Part shown: piece by piece, positions 38,945 through 47,860 of the stretch
Numbering within the stretch: position 1 is the first letter of the stretch
How the letters are laid out: each line of letters starts with the position of its first letter
Assembly (NCBI GenBank): GCA_964596345.1
Contig: CAZQSZ010000002.1
Span: forward strand, 854,367-918,366
Reading direction: 5' to 3'
Length of the DNA stretch: 64,000 nucleotides
Source of the DNA: CADEDV01 sp964596345
Lineage (GTDB): Bacteria; Bacteroidota; Bacteroidia; Chitinophagales; Chitinophagaceae
Program-made: the position numbers and the translations under genes
The notes under the pieces: generated by a model
Seen by the model: only the letters and a program-made list of their open reading frames with translations
What the model was told of the DNA's origin: nothing
Database searches by the model: none

Positions 38945-40591
38945 TCAGTCCATAAATTTCGGCGGATGCTTTTTGTTATGTTCTGTTTTATCCTGGAAGG
39001 CTTTTGCCGCCGCTAAGATAGTGGCTTCGTCATATAAATTGCCAATGAGGGTAATACTGAGCGGTGAACCATTCCGGTTAAAGCCAATGGGCATACAAAC
39101 AACCGGGTGACCGGTCAGGTTCGTAATAGCAGTCTGGTTACCTGCAAAAGTGGGAACGATCACTACATCAAAGTCTTTCATAAACGCATTCATGTCATCA
39201 CATAGTTTCGACCGCCAGCGGTTGGCATTGATATATTCCACGGCCGGTATCAGTCTTGAAGTGCGGAAGATATTCGGCCAGAAATTTTTATCCTGCCTTT
39301 CGATCAGTTCATCCCGGTTAGTGCGGGTGAGTTCATCAAAAGCGGCGGCTGATTCAGCACTGATCACCACATTCATGATATCAAATGGATAAATAGCAGA
39401 GTCAGGGAAACTGATGGCTTTAATGTCTGCCCCTAATGAACGGTATATATCCAATACTTTTCTTTCTGCTGCATTGCTGTCCAAACGCCTGAAATAATTG
39501 GCTGCATAGCCAATGCGTAATTTTTTCATATCCGCTTTGCCGGTATAATTAAATGCATGATCCACTGAACCCGGATCTTTTCCATCCGTACCATTGATAA
39601 CGGAGAAAACAATAGCTGCATCTTCGGCGCTGCGGCAGATGGGCCCGACTTTATCCAGGCTCCAGCTGAGTACCATGCCACCACTGCGGCTGACTGAACC
39701 AAAAGTTGGCCTCAGACCTGTTGCGCCGCAACGGGTGGAAGGGGATATGATCGATCCCCATGTTTCTGTACCAATAGCAAATGGTAATAGACCTGCTGCG
39801 GTTGCGGCGGCTGAACCAGCAGAGGAGCCACTGGAACCCTGTTTTAAATTCCAGGGATTTTTGGTGGCACCGCCAAACCATTTATTATCGAAGGCCAGTG
39901 CACCCAGTGAAAGCTTGGCACATAATATGGCCCCCGCATTTTTCAATTGCTGGTATACATAGGCATCTTCATCAATCACCTGGTCTTTATAAGGTGTGCT
40001 GCCCCAGGTGGTCTTTGTTCCCTTCACAGCAAACAGGTCTTTTAATCCGTAAGGAATACCATGCAGCGGCCCCCGGTAGATACCTTTCTTTAATTCATTA
40101 TCTGCCTGCCGGGCCTGTTGCAGGGCAATCTCTTCTGTTAAGGAAATGACACATTGCAATGTATCACCCCATTTCTTCAGGCGGTTGATGAAAAAAGTGG
40201 TCAGCTCCACCGAACTGATCTTTTTGTTTTTTATCAACGAAGCTAATTGCGGCAGTGAATAAAAAGCCAGTTCATTCCGGTTGGCCGGTAACTGCACATT
40301 GGCTGGTATGTTCCAGCTGATGGTTGTTTTTTGCTGGGGTATCTTTTTCCCGATAGCCGGGTTGAATGCAAAAGGATAAGCAAGGTTATTGGGCGGATAT
40401 AATTGATGCATGGCATAAAACACATCCCTGTTCTCTTTCAATCCGTCCAGCATAGAATCCGCTTCTGCATCGGTGAACGAAAGATCATAGAGCGACAATG
40501 CATCTTTCACGAGTTGAATAGAATCGGTTTTTGTTTGTGCCGTGGCAGAGAGAAACAGCCACGAACAGCAGGCAGCTACTAAAAATCTCAT
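38945..40591 (-). CDS. Exported amidase-signature-family hydrolase
   Basis: The 548-residue protein has a signal peptide (about 1-18, TAQTK). The amidase signature core is clear: GLKDLFAVKG (catalytic Lys), GSSGSSAGSAAATAAG (cis-Ser region) and the nucleophile segment IGTETWGSIISPS, in which Trp-Gly-Ser replaces the more common GGS. Ser-cisSer-Lys catalysis hydrolyses amides. The neighbouring amidohydrolase suggests a shared substrate such as an acylated amide. It is the first gene of its transcript. Confidence 0.9.
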   Translation of the reverse strand: MRFLVAACCSWLFLSATAQTKTDSIQLVKDALSLYDLSFTDAEADSMLDGLKENRDVFYAMHQLYPPNNLAYPFAFNPAIGKKIPQQKTTISWNIPANVQLPANRNELAFYSLPQLASLIKNKKISSVELTTFFINRLKKWGDTLQCVISLTEEIALQQARQADNELKKGIYRGPLHGIPYGLKDLFAVKGTKTTWGSTPYKDQVIDEDAYVYQQLKNAGAILCAKLSLGALAFDNKWFGGATKNPWNLKQGSSGSSAGSAAATAAGLLPFAIGTETWGSIISPSTRCGATGLRPTFGSVSRSGGMVLSWSLDKVGPICRSAEDAAIVFSVINGTDGKDPGSVDHAFNYTGKADMKKLRIGYAANYFRRLDSNAAERKVLDIYRSLGADIKAISFPDSAIYPFDIMNVVISAESAAAFDELTRTNRDELIERQDKNFWPNIFRTSRLIPAVEYINANRWRSKLCDDMNAFMKDFDVVIVPTFAGNQTAITNLTGHPVVCMPIGFNRNGSPLSITLIGNLYDEATILAAAKAFQDKTEHNKKHPPKFMD

Positions 40592-40655
40592 ACAATTGGT
40601 TTTGCGTTGACTGAAATTAAACGTAAAATCAATACCTTTTCATAAAATCACTGGT

Positions 40656-41687
40656 ATGCGAAAGATATTATTTGTCCTGTTAACTGTTGTTATTATTTCC
40701 TGTCAATCCACTTCCACAAAAAAGGAGGGAGGCGCTATGCCGGTGGCGGAGTATTTCAATTATGGTGACAGCAGTGTACGCCTGGCTGGGATCAAAATGA
40801 TACCTGTTTCCACGCCGGTGGGCTCTTTCAAAGTATGGACCAAGCGGTTTGGCAATAATCCCCGGATCAAGATATTGTTATTGCATGGCGGCCCGGCCAT
40901 GACGCATGAATACATGGAATGTTTTGAAAGCTTTTTCCCGGAGCAGGGATTTGAATTCTACGAATATGACCAGTTGGGTTCCTATTACAGCGACCAGCCC
41001 AAAGACAGCAGCCTTTGGACAACGGATCGTTTTGTGGAAGAAGTGGAGCAGGTGCGGACAGCATTGGGTATGAATAAAGATAATTTTTACCTGCTGGGTA
41101 ATTCATGGGGCGGCATTTTGGCGATGCAATATGCGTTGAAATACCAGGATAATTTAAAAGGATTGCTCGTTTGTAATATGATGGCAAGTTGCCCTGAGTA
41201 CGGAAAGTATGCGGAAGAAGTATTGGCCAAACAACTGAAGCCGGAAGTATTGACTGAAATAAAAGCTATTGAAGCCAAAGGCGATTTTACCAATCCACGG
41301 TACATGGAATTGCTGATACCGAATTTCTATAAAGAGCATTTATGCCGGCTGGAAGAATGGCCCGATGGTTTTAACCGTTCGATGAAACATGCCAACGGGG
41401 AGATCTATACGATGATGCAGGGCCCTTCTGAATTTGGCATTGCGGGACGGTTAGCCAACTGGGATGTAAAGAACCGGCTCAAAGAAATAAAAGTGCCTAC
41501 GCTGATGGTGGGTGCTAAACATGATACAATGGATCCCAACGCCATGGAAGAGCAAAGCAAACTGGTACAGAAAGGCCGCTATCTCTATTGCCCGAACGGC
41601 AGTCACCTGGCCATGTGGGATGACCAGAAAGTATTTATGGAGGGAGTTATCCAATTTATCAAAGATGTGGATGCGGGAACTTTTTAA
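40656..41687 (+). CDS. Exported proline iminopeptidase-like alpha/beta hydrolase
   Basis: The 343-residue protein has a lipobox-like start (MRKILFVLLTVVIISCQS). The alpha/beta hydrolase fold has the oxyanion LLHGGPAMTHEYM, the nucleophile elbow LLGNSWGGILA (Ser), an acid in VGAKHDTMDP and the His in NGSHLAMWDDQ. The HGGPA and GNSWGG motifs are those of S33 prolyl aminopeptidases, which remove N-terminal Pro from peptides. Likely role: periplasmic peptide turnover. It is divergent from the amidase. Confidence 0.9.
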   Translation: MRKILFVLLTVVIISCQSTSTKKEGGAMPVAEYFNYGDSSVRLAGIKMIPVSTPVGSFKVWTKRFGNNPRIKILLLHGGPAMTHEYMECFESFFPEQGFEFYEYDQLGSYYSDQPKDSSLWTTDRFVEEVEQVRTALGMNKDNFYLLGNSWGGILAMQYALKYQDNLKGLLVCNMMASCPEYGKYAEEVLAKQLKPEVLTEIKAIEAKGDFTNPRYMELLIPNFYKEHLCRLEEWPDGFNRSMKHANGEIYTMMQGPSEFGIAGRLANWDVKNRLKEIKVPTLMVGAKHDTMDPNAMEEQSKLVQKGRYLYCPNGSHLAMWDDQKVFMEGVIQFIKDVDAGTF

Positions 41688-41717
41688 TGCTGTTTTATTA
41701 ATTGACTGCGTCAACTG

Positions 41718-41744
41718 TTTTACTGTCTAAACGGGTTAATTTTG
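41718..41744 (+). promoter_or_regulatory. Candidate promoter (TTTT...TAATTTTG) of the FAD/Fe-S dehydrogenase
   Basis: TAATTTTG at 41737-41744 matches the -7 element; TTTT at 41718-41721 gives a 15-base spacer, short of the usual 19. The ATG follows 19 bases on. Confidence 0.4.
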
Positions 41745-41763
41745 ATACCCGCAACTCAATTGT

Positions 41764-44682
41764 ATGGAATTCCCATTCGCACAACTTCAGCAAAAATTCG
41801 CCGGCCTGCTTTTTTTTGATAACACTGCCATTCACCAGGCACAGCTACTGGCGTATTCAACCGATGCATCGGTGTACCAGGAAAAACCGGTAGCAGTGGC
41901 GATTCCTTTTCATACAGCCGATATACAGCAACTGATTGTATTTGCCAACGAAAACAAACTGACACTGATACCAAGAGCCGCGGGCACTTCTTTAGCGGGG
42001 CAGGTGGTGGGTAATGGCATCGTGGTGGATATATCTAAATATTTTACAAATATCCTGGAGGTAAACAAGGAAGAGAAATGGGTGCGGGTGCAGCCCGGTG
42101 TGATCAGGGATGACCTGAATTTTCATTTGCGATCTTATGGATTGATGTTTGGCCCGGAAACATCTACAGCCAGCCGGGCCATGATCGGTGGCATGCTGGG
42201 AAATAATTCCTGCGGGCTGCATAGCATTGTGTGGGGTTCGATAAGAGATCATGTGCAGGAAGTGACCGCTTTATTGAGTGACGGGTCGGAAGTGATCTTT
42301 AAAGCAGAAGAAACACTGGTAAATCATCAAACATCATCGCTGAAAGAAAAAATATACCAGGACCTGTACCAGTTATTAAGTGATAAACATAACCAGCAGC
42401 TCATCCGGGATACATTTCCTAAATCAACTGTTCACCGGCGCAATACAGGGTATGCATTAGACAGTTTACTGGCCATGCAGCCGTTTACGGAGAATGGTGA
42501 ATCCTTTAATGTTTGCAAGCTGCTGGCAGGGTCAGAAGGTACACTGGCTTTTATTACGGAAATAAAAATAGGGCTGCTTGATCTGCCGCCGAAGGAAACG
42601 GCTGTTGTCTGCATCCATTGTCATTCCATCATTGAATCATTGCAGGCAAATATTGTTGCGCTGAAGCACCAACCCATGGCATCGGAGCTGGTGGATAAAT
42701 ACATCATGGATTTTACCATTGGTCATCCTGAATACAGTAAGAACCGGTTCTTTATTGAAGGTGATCCCGCCGCCATATTAATGGTGGAATTTATGGAACA
42801 TGATGCAAGTGCTGTACAACAAAAGGCGCAAAGATTAATTGCATCATTACAGGAAGCCGGGTTGGGCTATGCATTCCCGGTGTTATATAATGAGCAAACC
42901 AAATTTGCCTGGGATGTGCGAAAAGCCGGTTTGGGTTTATTGCGCAACCTGAAAGGAGATACACAACCGGTGAATTTAATTGAAGACTGTGCGGTAAGTA
43001 CGGATGAACTCCCGGATTATATTGCTGACCTGCAGGAGGTATTAAAAAAACATAAGGTCAATGCATCCTATTATGCACATGCCGGTGCCGGGGAACTGCA
43101 TGTGGAGCCGATGCTGAATTTAAAATCAGCAGAAGGATTAAAAACATTCAGGAATATCCTGGCTGATATAGTGGAGTTGGTAAAAAAATACAAAGGCTCT
43201 TTATCCGGTGAACATGGTGACGGCAGATTGAGGGGAGAATATATCGCCCATGTAGTGGGAAAGGAGACGTATCAATTATTTGAGCAGGTGAAATCCATCT
43301 TTGATCCTAATCGGATTTTCAATGCAGGTAAGATAACGGCCACTGCTGCGATGGATACACACTTACGGGTGCAGCAGAAGCCAGCGGGCAGAACAATAAA
43401 AACAACGTTTGATTTTTCCAACGAGGATGGGATATTAAGGCTGGCCGAAAAATGTTCCGGTTCCGGTGATTGCCGGAAGATGCCCATCTCTGGCGGCACG
43501 ATGTGCCCCAGCTACATGGCCACCCGCCTGGAAAAAGATACCACGAGAGCAAGAGCCAACCTGCTAAGACAGTTCTTAAGTAATGAAGTGGATGAGCAAC
43601 CTTTCAATCACCAGGAGATCAAAGAGATCATGGACCTGTGCCTGAGTTGCAAAGGTTGTAAGACAGAATGCCCCTCCGGTGTGGATGTGGCGAAGATGAA
43701 GGCGGAGTTTTTGCAACAGTATTATGATCAGAATGGTATTCCGTTCCGTGCAAAGCTGATCGCCAATTTCAGTAAGCAGATGAAACTGGTATCGAAATTC
43801 CCGGCACTGTTCAACTGGTTTTACAGTATCCCGTTTTTCAGGAAAACAGCCAACCGGTTAGTCGGTTTTCACCCGGACAGAACGATGCCTGCACTGGGAA
43901 AGGAAACTTTGCTGCATTGGTATAAGAAACATCCTGTAATGAAATCAACAAAGCAACTTTATTTCTTTTGTGATGAGTTTACCAATTACAACGATACTGA
44001 AATCGGTAAGAAAGCAATTTTGCTGTTAGAGGCATTGGGATATGAAGTGATCATTCCTTTACACCAGGAAAGCGGCCGCACCTATTTATCAAAGGGCCTG
44101 GTGAAGAAGGCAGCAGCTATCGCCAATGCCAATATTGAATTATTATCCGGGCTGGTTTCAGCAACCACACCACTGATCGGTATCGAACCTTCAGCGATAC
44201 TCACCTTTCGGGATGAGTATATTGACCTGGCGGATGAAAAAAATAAAAGGGCGGCCCAATCATTAGCAGCTCATTCATTTACCATTGAAGAGTTTTTATC
44301 CAAGCAAGCAGCGGCTGGTCTTATTGATAGAAATTTGTTTACTACTGAGCAAAGAGAACTGCATATTCATGGACATTGTTACCAGAAAGCATTATCCAGA
44401 CAGCAATCCCTATTGGATACCGTGCAGCTACCTGTCAATTTCAAAGCCAAACTGATCCCATCGGGTTGTTGCGGTATGGCAGGTGGTTTTGGATATGAAC
44501 AAGAACATTATGAAATTTCACAACAAGTGGGAGAATTGGTACTCTTCCCGGCTGTGAGGGCGGTGCCTGAACAGGATATTATCGTTGCTTCCGGAACTTC
44601 CTGCCGTCACCAGGTAAAAGATGGTACTCATAAAAAAGCATGGCACCCGGTGGAAGTGCTTTATGAGGCATTGGTGAAATAA
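41764..44682 (+). CDS. FAD-binding and Fe-S-binding dehydrogenase (GlcD/GlpC fusion, D-lactate dehydrogenase type)
   Basis: The 972-residue protein has a FAD-binding domain (about 50-215, with PRAAGTSLAGQVVGNGIVVD) followed by a FAD-linked oxidase C domain (to about 530, FNAGKI), then two [4Fe-4S] motifs (GSGDCRKM...CPSY; CLSCKGCKTECPSGVD at about 632-647) and a GlpC/CCG-type C-terminal domain with the motifs GHCYQKAL and GCCGMAGGFGYE. It should oxidise a 2-hydroxy acid, such as D-lactate or glycolate, and pass electrons to quinone through the Fe-S part. It lacks a signal peptide and membrane helix, so it is probably peripheral on the cytoplasmic side. Confidence 0.92.
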   Translation: MEFPFAQLQQKFAGLLFFDNTAIHQAQLLAYSTDASVYQEKPVAVAIPFHTADIQQLIVFANENKLTLIPRAAGTSLAGQVVGNGIVVDISKYFTNILEVNKEEKWVRVQPGVIRDDLNFHLRSYGLMFGPETSTASRAMIGGMLGNNSCGLHSIVWGSIRDHVQEVTALLSDGSEVIFKAEETLVNHQTSSLKEKIYQDLYQLLSDKHNQQLIRDTFPKSTVHRRNTGYALDSLLAMQPFTENGESFNVCKLLAGSEGTLAFITEIKIGLLDLPPKETAVVCIHCHSIIESLQANIVALKHQPMASELVDKYIMDFTIGHPEYSKNRFFIEGDPAAILMVEFMEHDASAVQQKAQRLIASLQEAGLGYAFPVLYNEQTKFAWDVRKAGLGLLRNLKGDTQPVNLIEDCAVSTDELPDYIADLQEVLKKHKVNASYYAHAGAGELHVEPMLNLKSAEGLKTFRNILADIVELVKKYKGSLSGEHGDGRLRGEYIAHVVGKETYQLFEQVKSIFDPNRIFNAGKITATAAMDTHLRVQQKPAGRTIKTTFDFSNEDGILRLAEKCSGSGDCRKMPISGGTMCPSYMATRLEKDTTRARANLLRQFLSNEVDEQPFNHQEIKEIMDLCLSCKGCKTECPSGVDVAKMKAEFLQQYYDQNGIPFRAKLIANFSKQMKLVSKFPALFNWFYSIPFFRKTANRLVGFHPDRTMPALGKETLLHWYKKHPVMKSTKQLYFFCDEFTNYNDTEIGKKAILLLEALGYEVIIPLHQESGRTYLSKGLVKKAAAIANANIELLSGLVSATTPLIGIEPSAILTFRDEYIDLADEKNKRAAQSLAAHSFTIEEFLSKQAAAGLIDRNLFTTEQRELHIHGHCYQKALSRQQSLLDTVQLPVNFKAKLIPSGCCGMAGGFGYEQEHYEISQQVGELVLFPAVRAVPEQDIIVASGTSCRHQVKDGTHKKAWHPVEVLYEALVK

Positions 44683-44707
44683 TACGTAAAACATAGTTGC
44701 TGTAAAT

Positions 44708-44737
44708 GCAAAAGACTGCTCCTGGGAAGCAGTCTTT
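44708..44737 (-). terminator. Terminator following tRNA-Leu (bidirectional)
   Basis: AAAGACTGCT (44711-44720) pairs with AGCAGTCTTT (44728-44737) across a 7-base loop. On the - strand it follows the tRNA by one base and ends in TTTT; on the + strand it follows the dehydrogenase stop. Confidence 0.7.
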
Positions 44738-44738
44738 G

Positions 44739-44822
44739 TGCCCGGGGCCGGACTCGAACCGGCACACTCGTGAAAGCGGCAGATTTTGAGTCTGCTGCGT
44801 CTACCAATTTCGCCACCCGGGC
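44739..44822 (-). tRNA. tRNA-Leu (anticodon CAA)
   Basis: Acceptor arms GCCCGGG (from 44822) and CCCGGGC pair perfectly; discriminator A is at 44739. The anticodon stem GCAGA/TCTGC closes loop CTCAAAA, so the anticodon is CAA, reading UUG. The T arm has GGTTCGAGTCC. There is a variable arm of class II type. CCA is not encoded. Confidence 0.95.
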
Positions 44823-44879
44823 AATGAACTATTGATAAGAACTAACTACCAATCCATTGGCAGCATTGGGGCTGCAATA

Positions 44880-45395
44880 TTAAGCCATTCCGGCTAATTG
44901 ACGGCGGATGCGGTCTAAATATTTTTTCTTGTAATAATAGGCTTTTACCTGCAACAGCTCTTTTTCGGTAACAGTACCTTCCTTATAATTCTCCACCATT
45001 TCTTTAACAGGTTCATATATCTCATTTTGAAGATGGTGAATAGTAGATTCCAGGTCTGCCTTTACAGCAGGCTCATCGGCGTCCATCAACTGTTCGTTTA
45101 TTTCCAATACTTCCATCAAAAAATCAGGCGGTAGCTCATATTTCTCTTCTTCTTCCAGCAATCCTTTCAGCTGGAGTACATATTTAATGGTCTCATCCGG
45201 GTTTTGAAAGGTTTTCCAGGCCTTATTCAGCTGGGCCGATTTTTCCAATGCTTCTGCCTGTGCCTGATCTTCCTCATTAATAAAATAATCCGGGTGGTAT
45301 TTCTTTGACAATTCAAAAAACTTCCGGGACAGGGTGGCGGTATTCACTTTCAGGGATACCGGCAGTTCAAATAATTCGAAATAGGTCATAGCCAT
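44880..45395 (-). CDS. hscB: Fe-S cluster assembly co-chaperone HscB
   Basis: The 171-residue protein has an N-terminal J domain with the motif KKYHPDYF (HPD) and a C-terminal helical bundle (about 90-171) that would hold IscU. Length fits HscB (about 170) rather than a general DnaJ. It stimulates HscA during transfer of clusters from IscU. No other isc genes are near. The gene lies next to the tRNA and divergent from the sigma factor. Confidence 0.93.
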   Translation of the reverse strand: MAMTYFELFELPVSLKVNTATLSRKFFELSKKYHPDYFINEEDQAQAEALEKSAQLNKAWKTFQNPDETIKYVLQLKGLLEEEEKYELPPDFLMEVLEINEQLMDADEPAVKADLESTIHHLQNEIYEPVKEMVENYKEGTVTEKELLQVKAYYYKKKYLDRIRRQLAGMA

Positions 45396-45483
45396 TTATA
45401 TATAAGAAATTATTTTCTGTTAAAAATATCCTTAGTTTGGGTTACAAAACAGGTTTTATCATGTACAAATCTACGAATAAGGC

Positions 45484-46089
45484 ATGGAGCTAATCAGGAA
45501 CCTCCCGGATACAGAGCTGGTAGCAAACCTCCGGGCGGGTAAAAGCATGGATGAGGCGATCAAAGCCATTTACCGGAACCACTTCGAAAGCCTCTGCTGG
45601 TATATCATGAACAACAGCGGCAGCAGGCAGGATGCGGAGGATGTGTTCCAGGAAGTGGTGCTGAGTTTTATTGACCTGGTACAAAGGGATAAGTTCAGGG
45701 GCGAATCAACGGTAAAGACCTTTTTATTTTCCCTGAACCGGTATACCTGGCTCAATGAACTGAAAAGACGGGGCCGGGCCCAGGCCCGGGAGGAAAAATA
45801 TGAAAGAGGCCAGGAAAGAACAGAGATGGATGCCAGTCATTATATCGCTGACCGGGAAGGAAAAGCGGAACTGACCCGGCTGGTAGGAGAGCTGGGAGAG
45901 ACCTGCCGGAAGATATTGCTCCTGTTTTATTATGAGAACCTGTCGATGCGGGAAATATTAGAAACCCTGCATTATGAGAATGAACAGGTGGTACGGAATA
46001 AAAAGTATAAATGCCTGAAACAATTAGAACAAATGATCACCGAAAAACCATATTTGAAACAAAGCCTGAAAAACTTATTGCATGGATAA
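45484..46089 (+). CDS. ECF-type RNA polymerase sigma factor
   Basis: This 201-residue protein has sigma-70 region 2 (about 25-95, with DAEDVFQEVVLSFIDLV and a TVKTFLFSLNRYTWLNELKRR segment) and region 4 (about 130-195, with LLLFYYENLSMREILETLHY). There is no region 3, as in ECF sigmas. It overlaps the next gene by eight bases, so the two are co-translated, as in sigma/anti-sigma pairs. It may direct the DUF4382 and CHAT genes nearby, but no target motif was found. Confidence 0.9.
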   Translation: MELIRNLPDTELVANLRAGKSMDEAIKAIYRNHFESLCWYIMNNSGSRQDAEDVFQEVVLSFIDLVQRDKFRGESTVKTFLFSLNRYTWLNELKRRGRAQAREEKYERGQERTEMDASHYIADREGKAELTRLVGELGETCRKILLLFYYENLSMREILETLHYENEQVVRNKKYKCLKQLEQMITEKPYLKQSLKNLLHG

Positions 46090-46849
46090 TTCTACACCTG
46101 ATATTACTGTCCTGCTCATTGATCATATCGACGGCATTTTACCCGCTGATAAAAAACAGCAATTGGAAAAACAACTGGCTGCTGACCCCATCATAAAAGA
46201 GGAATGGGAGAACCTGCTGGGAACCGCTGAAGCTGTGAAATTATATGGCTTACAGCAAAAAGTCGGAACCATTCACCGGGACATGATGACCGAATTACAA
46301 ACCCCTGTAAGGACCATCAGCCCCGTAAGACGTATTGTCCGTTATACTATAGCAGTTGCGGCGAGTGTGTTACTCGTTGCCTTAGGTATCACCGGGTATA
46401 ATTTTTATCAATTATCTCCTGATAAGGTATTTACGGAGAACTACAGTTTTTATGAAGTAAGCAATACCCGTGGCAGCGGATCAACAATAACGGAAGCAGA
46501 AAAAGCCTACCAGGAAAAGAATTATAAGGAAGTAATAAGCATACATGACCAGGGAAGTGAAGCCGGGCAGCTCACGGAATTTCTTGCAGGTGTTTCCGCC
46601 TTAGAACTGGATCACAACAGCAAAGCGATCACCTGTTTTAAAGAAGTGATGGAAACCAACCGGCAAACAAATGATAAGATGCTTGAGGATGAAGCAGAGT
46701 ACTACCTGTCGCTCAGTTATATCCGCAACAGGGATTATGATTTTGCCCTGGAACTCATGAAAAAGATACAGGATGATCCCGGTCACCTGTACAATGAAAA
46801 AATAACCGGCAAACTGATCCGCCAGGTCAAATTGCTGAAATGGCGTTAA
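46082..46849 (+). CDS. Membrane TPR protein, probable anti-sigma partner
   Basis: The 255-residue protein has a cytoplasmic N-terminus (about 1-85) that could bind the sigma factor, one membrane helix (about 85-107) and a periplasmic part with TPR-like repeats (about 135-240, for example EKAYQEKNYKEVISIHDQ). The N-terminal segment lacks a zinc-binding motif, unlike ZAS-type anti-sigmas. The eight-base overlap with the sigma gene and the position suggest it holds the sigma at the membrane until a periplasmic signal arrives. This is inferred. Confidence 0.65.
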   Translation: MDNSTPDITVLLIDHIDGILPADKKQQLEKQLAADPIIKEEWENLLGTAEAVKLYGLQQKVGTIHRDMMTELQTPVRTISPVRRIVRYTIAVAASVLLVALGITGYNFYQLSPDKVFTENYSFYEVSNTRGSGSTITEAEKAYQEKNYKEVISIHDQGSEAGQLTEFLAGVSALELDHNSKAITCFKEVMETNRQTNDKMLEDEAEYYLSLSYIRNRDYDFALELMKKIQDDPGHLYNEKITGKLIRQVKLLKWR

Positions 46850-46871
46850 TGGTTGAATGGTCACAGTTGGT

Positions 46872-46901
46872 ATCCTCCTGCCTTGCAGGAGGATTTTTTT
46901 T
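46872..46901 (+). terminator. Strong Rho-independent terminator
   Basis: ATCCTCCTGC (46872-46881) pairs perfectly with GCAGGAGGAT (46885-46894), with a 3-base loop and a run of T. It ends the sigma/anti-sigma transcript. Confidence 0.88.
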
Positions 46902-46962
46902 GCTTGACCGGTTACATGTTGCTTCCTGCTGTGTACTCATTCATGAAAACAAGTATTGTGAA

Positions 46963-47808
46963 ATGAAAAAATTATTTATGAAAAACAAGATCCGTTGGAG
47001 TATTATGTTGCTGTTACTGGCAACTGTTATCTTTTATTCCTGTCAAAAGGATGTTTCGGGAAGCAGCAAGGTTGATATCAATACACCACATACCGTGGCC
47101 ATTTACCTGACCGATGACCAGACACCTGTGTTTGACAGTGTATTTATTGACCTGCAACGACTGGAAGTGAAACTGGAAGATGATACCCTGCCGAATGATG
47201 GCTGGGTGAGCCTGCAAATCAGGGCGGGTGTTTATAATATCCTTCGCCTGCGGAATGGTATTGATACTTTATTCGGCACCGGCACTTTACCTAATGGCCG
47301 TGTGAAAAAGATCCGGTTGACACTGGGCACACAAAACAGTGTAATGAAAAATGGCCAGTCATTCCCGCTCCGTATCAAAGATGAGGACAGGCAGGTAACA
47401 GCCAACCTGGAGAGCAGCAATTTTGAGATCAGCAACGGGCAGGTATTATTCTGGATCGATTTTGATGCTAGCCGTTCTATACAGGTTGATAACAGCGGCT
47501 CCGGGAATAATAATGGTTACCGTTTGAAGTCACATATCAAAATATTTACAAGAAGTCATTCCGGTGAAATAGAAGGCAGGGTATTGCCCCGGGCAGCTGA
47601 TGCAGTGGTGATGGCGATCAGCGGTACGGATACCACGATGGCACGTCCTGATGACGATGACGGAGAGTTCAAGATCGTGGGTCTTACTGCCGGTACGTAT
47701 AAAGTATTCATCGACGGAAGAAATAATTATAATGATACAACGATCAATAATGTGGTCGTCAGGAACCGGGAAGACACTCACTTGCCCACCATAACATTGC
47801 ACCAATAG
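46963..47808 (+). CDS. DUF4382 lipoprotein with carboxypeptidase-like domain
   Basis: The ATG at 46963 is chosen over upstream starts because it gives a signal peptide (ending IFYSC, so likely a lipoprotein); an alternative ATG at 46978 is close behind. Residues about 40-180 match DUF4382, with HTVAIYLTDDQTPVFDSV and VFIDLQRLEVKLED. Residues about 190-280 look like a carboxypeptidase-regulatory beta-sandwich (GEIEGRVLP, GLTAGTYKVFIDG). It probably sits on the outer membrane or in the periplasm. The function of DUF4382 is unknown. It is convergent with the CHAT gene. Confidence 0.85.
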   Translation: MKKLFMKNKIRWSIMLLLLATVIFYSCQKDVSGSSKVDINTPHTVAIYLTDDQTPVFDSVFIDLQRLEVKLEDDTLPNDGWVSLQIRAGVYNILRLRNGIDTLFGTGTLPNGRVKKIRLTLGTQNSVMKNGQSFPLRIKDEDRQVTANLESSNFEISNGQVLFWIDFDASRSIQVDNSGSGNNNGYRLKSHIKIFTRSHSGEIEGRVLPRAADAVVMAISGTDTTMARPDDDDGEFKIVGLTAGTYKVFIDGRNNYNDTTINNVVVRNREDTHLPTITLHQ

Positions 47809-47832
47809 TATTGAGCTTACCTGTGGAGAACT

Positions 47833-47860
47833 AAGCCGGGTCGTTCAGGCCCGGCTTTTC
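47833..47860 (+). terminator. Terminator after the DUF4382 gene
   Basis: AAGCCGGG (47833-47840) pairs with CCCGGCTT (47850-47857), followed by TTCTTTTT. The hairpin overlaps the end of the convergent CHAT gene. Confidence 0.8.

Noticed and set aside
46840..46962. Upstream extension of the DUF4382 gene
   Set aside because: It would run through a strong terminator hairpin (46872-46901), so the start at 46963 is preferred.
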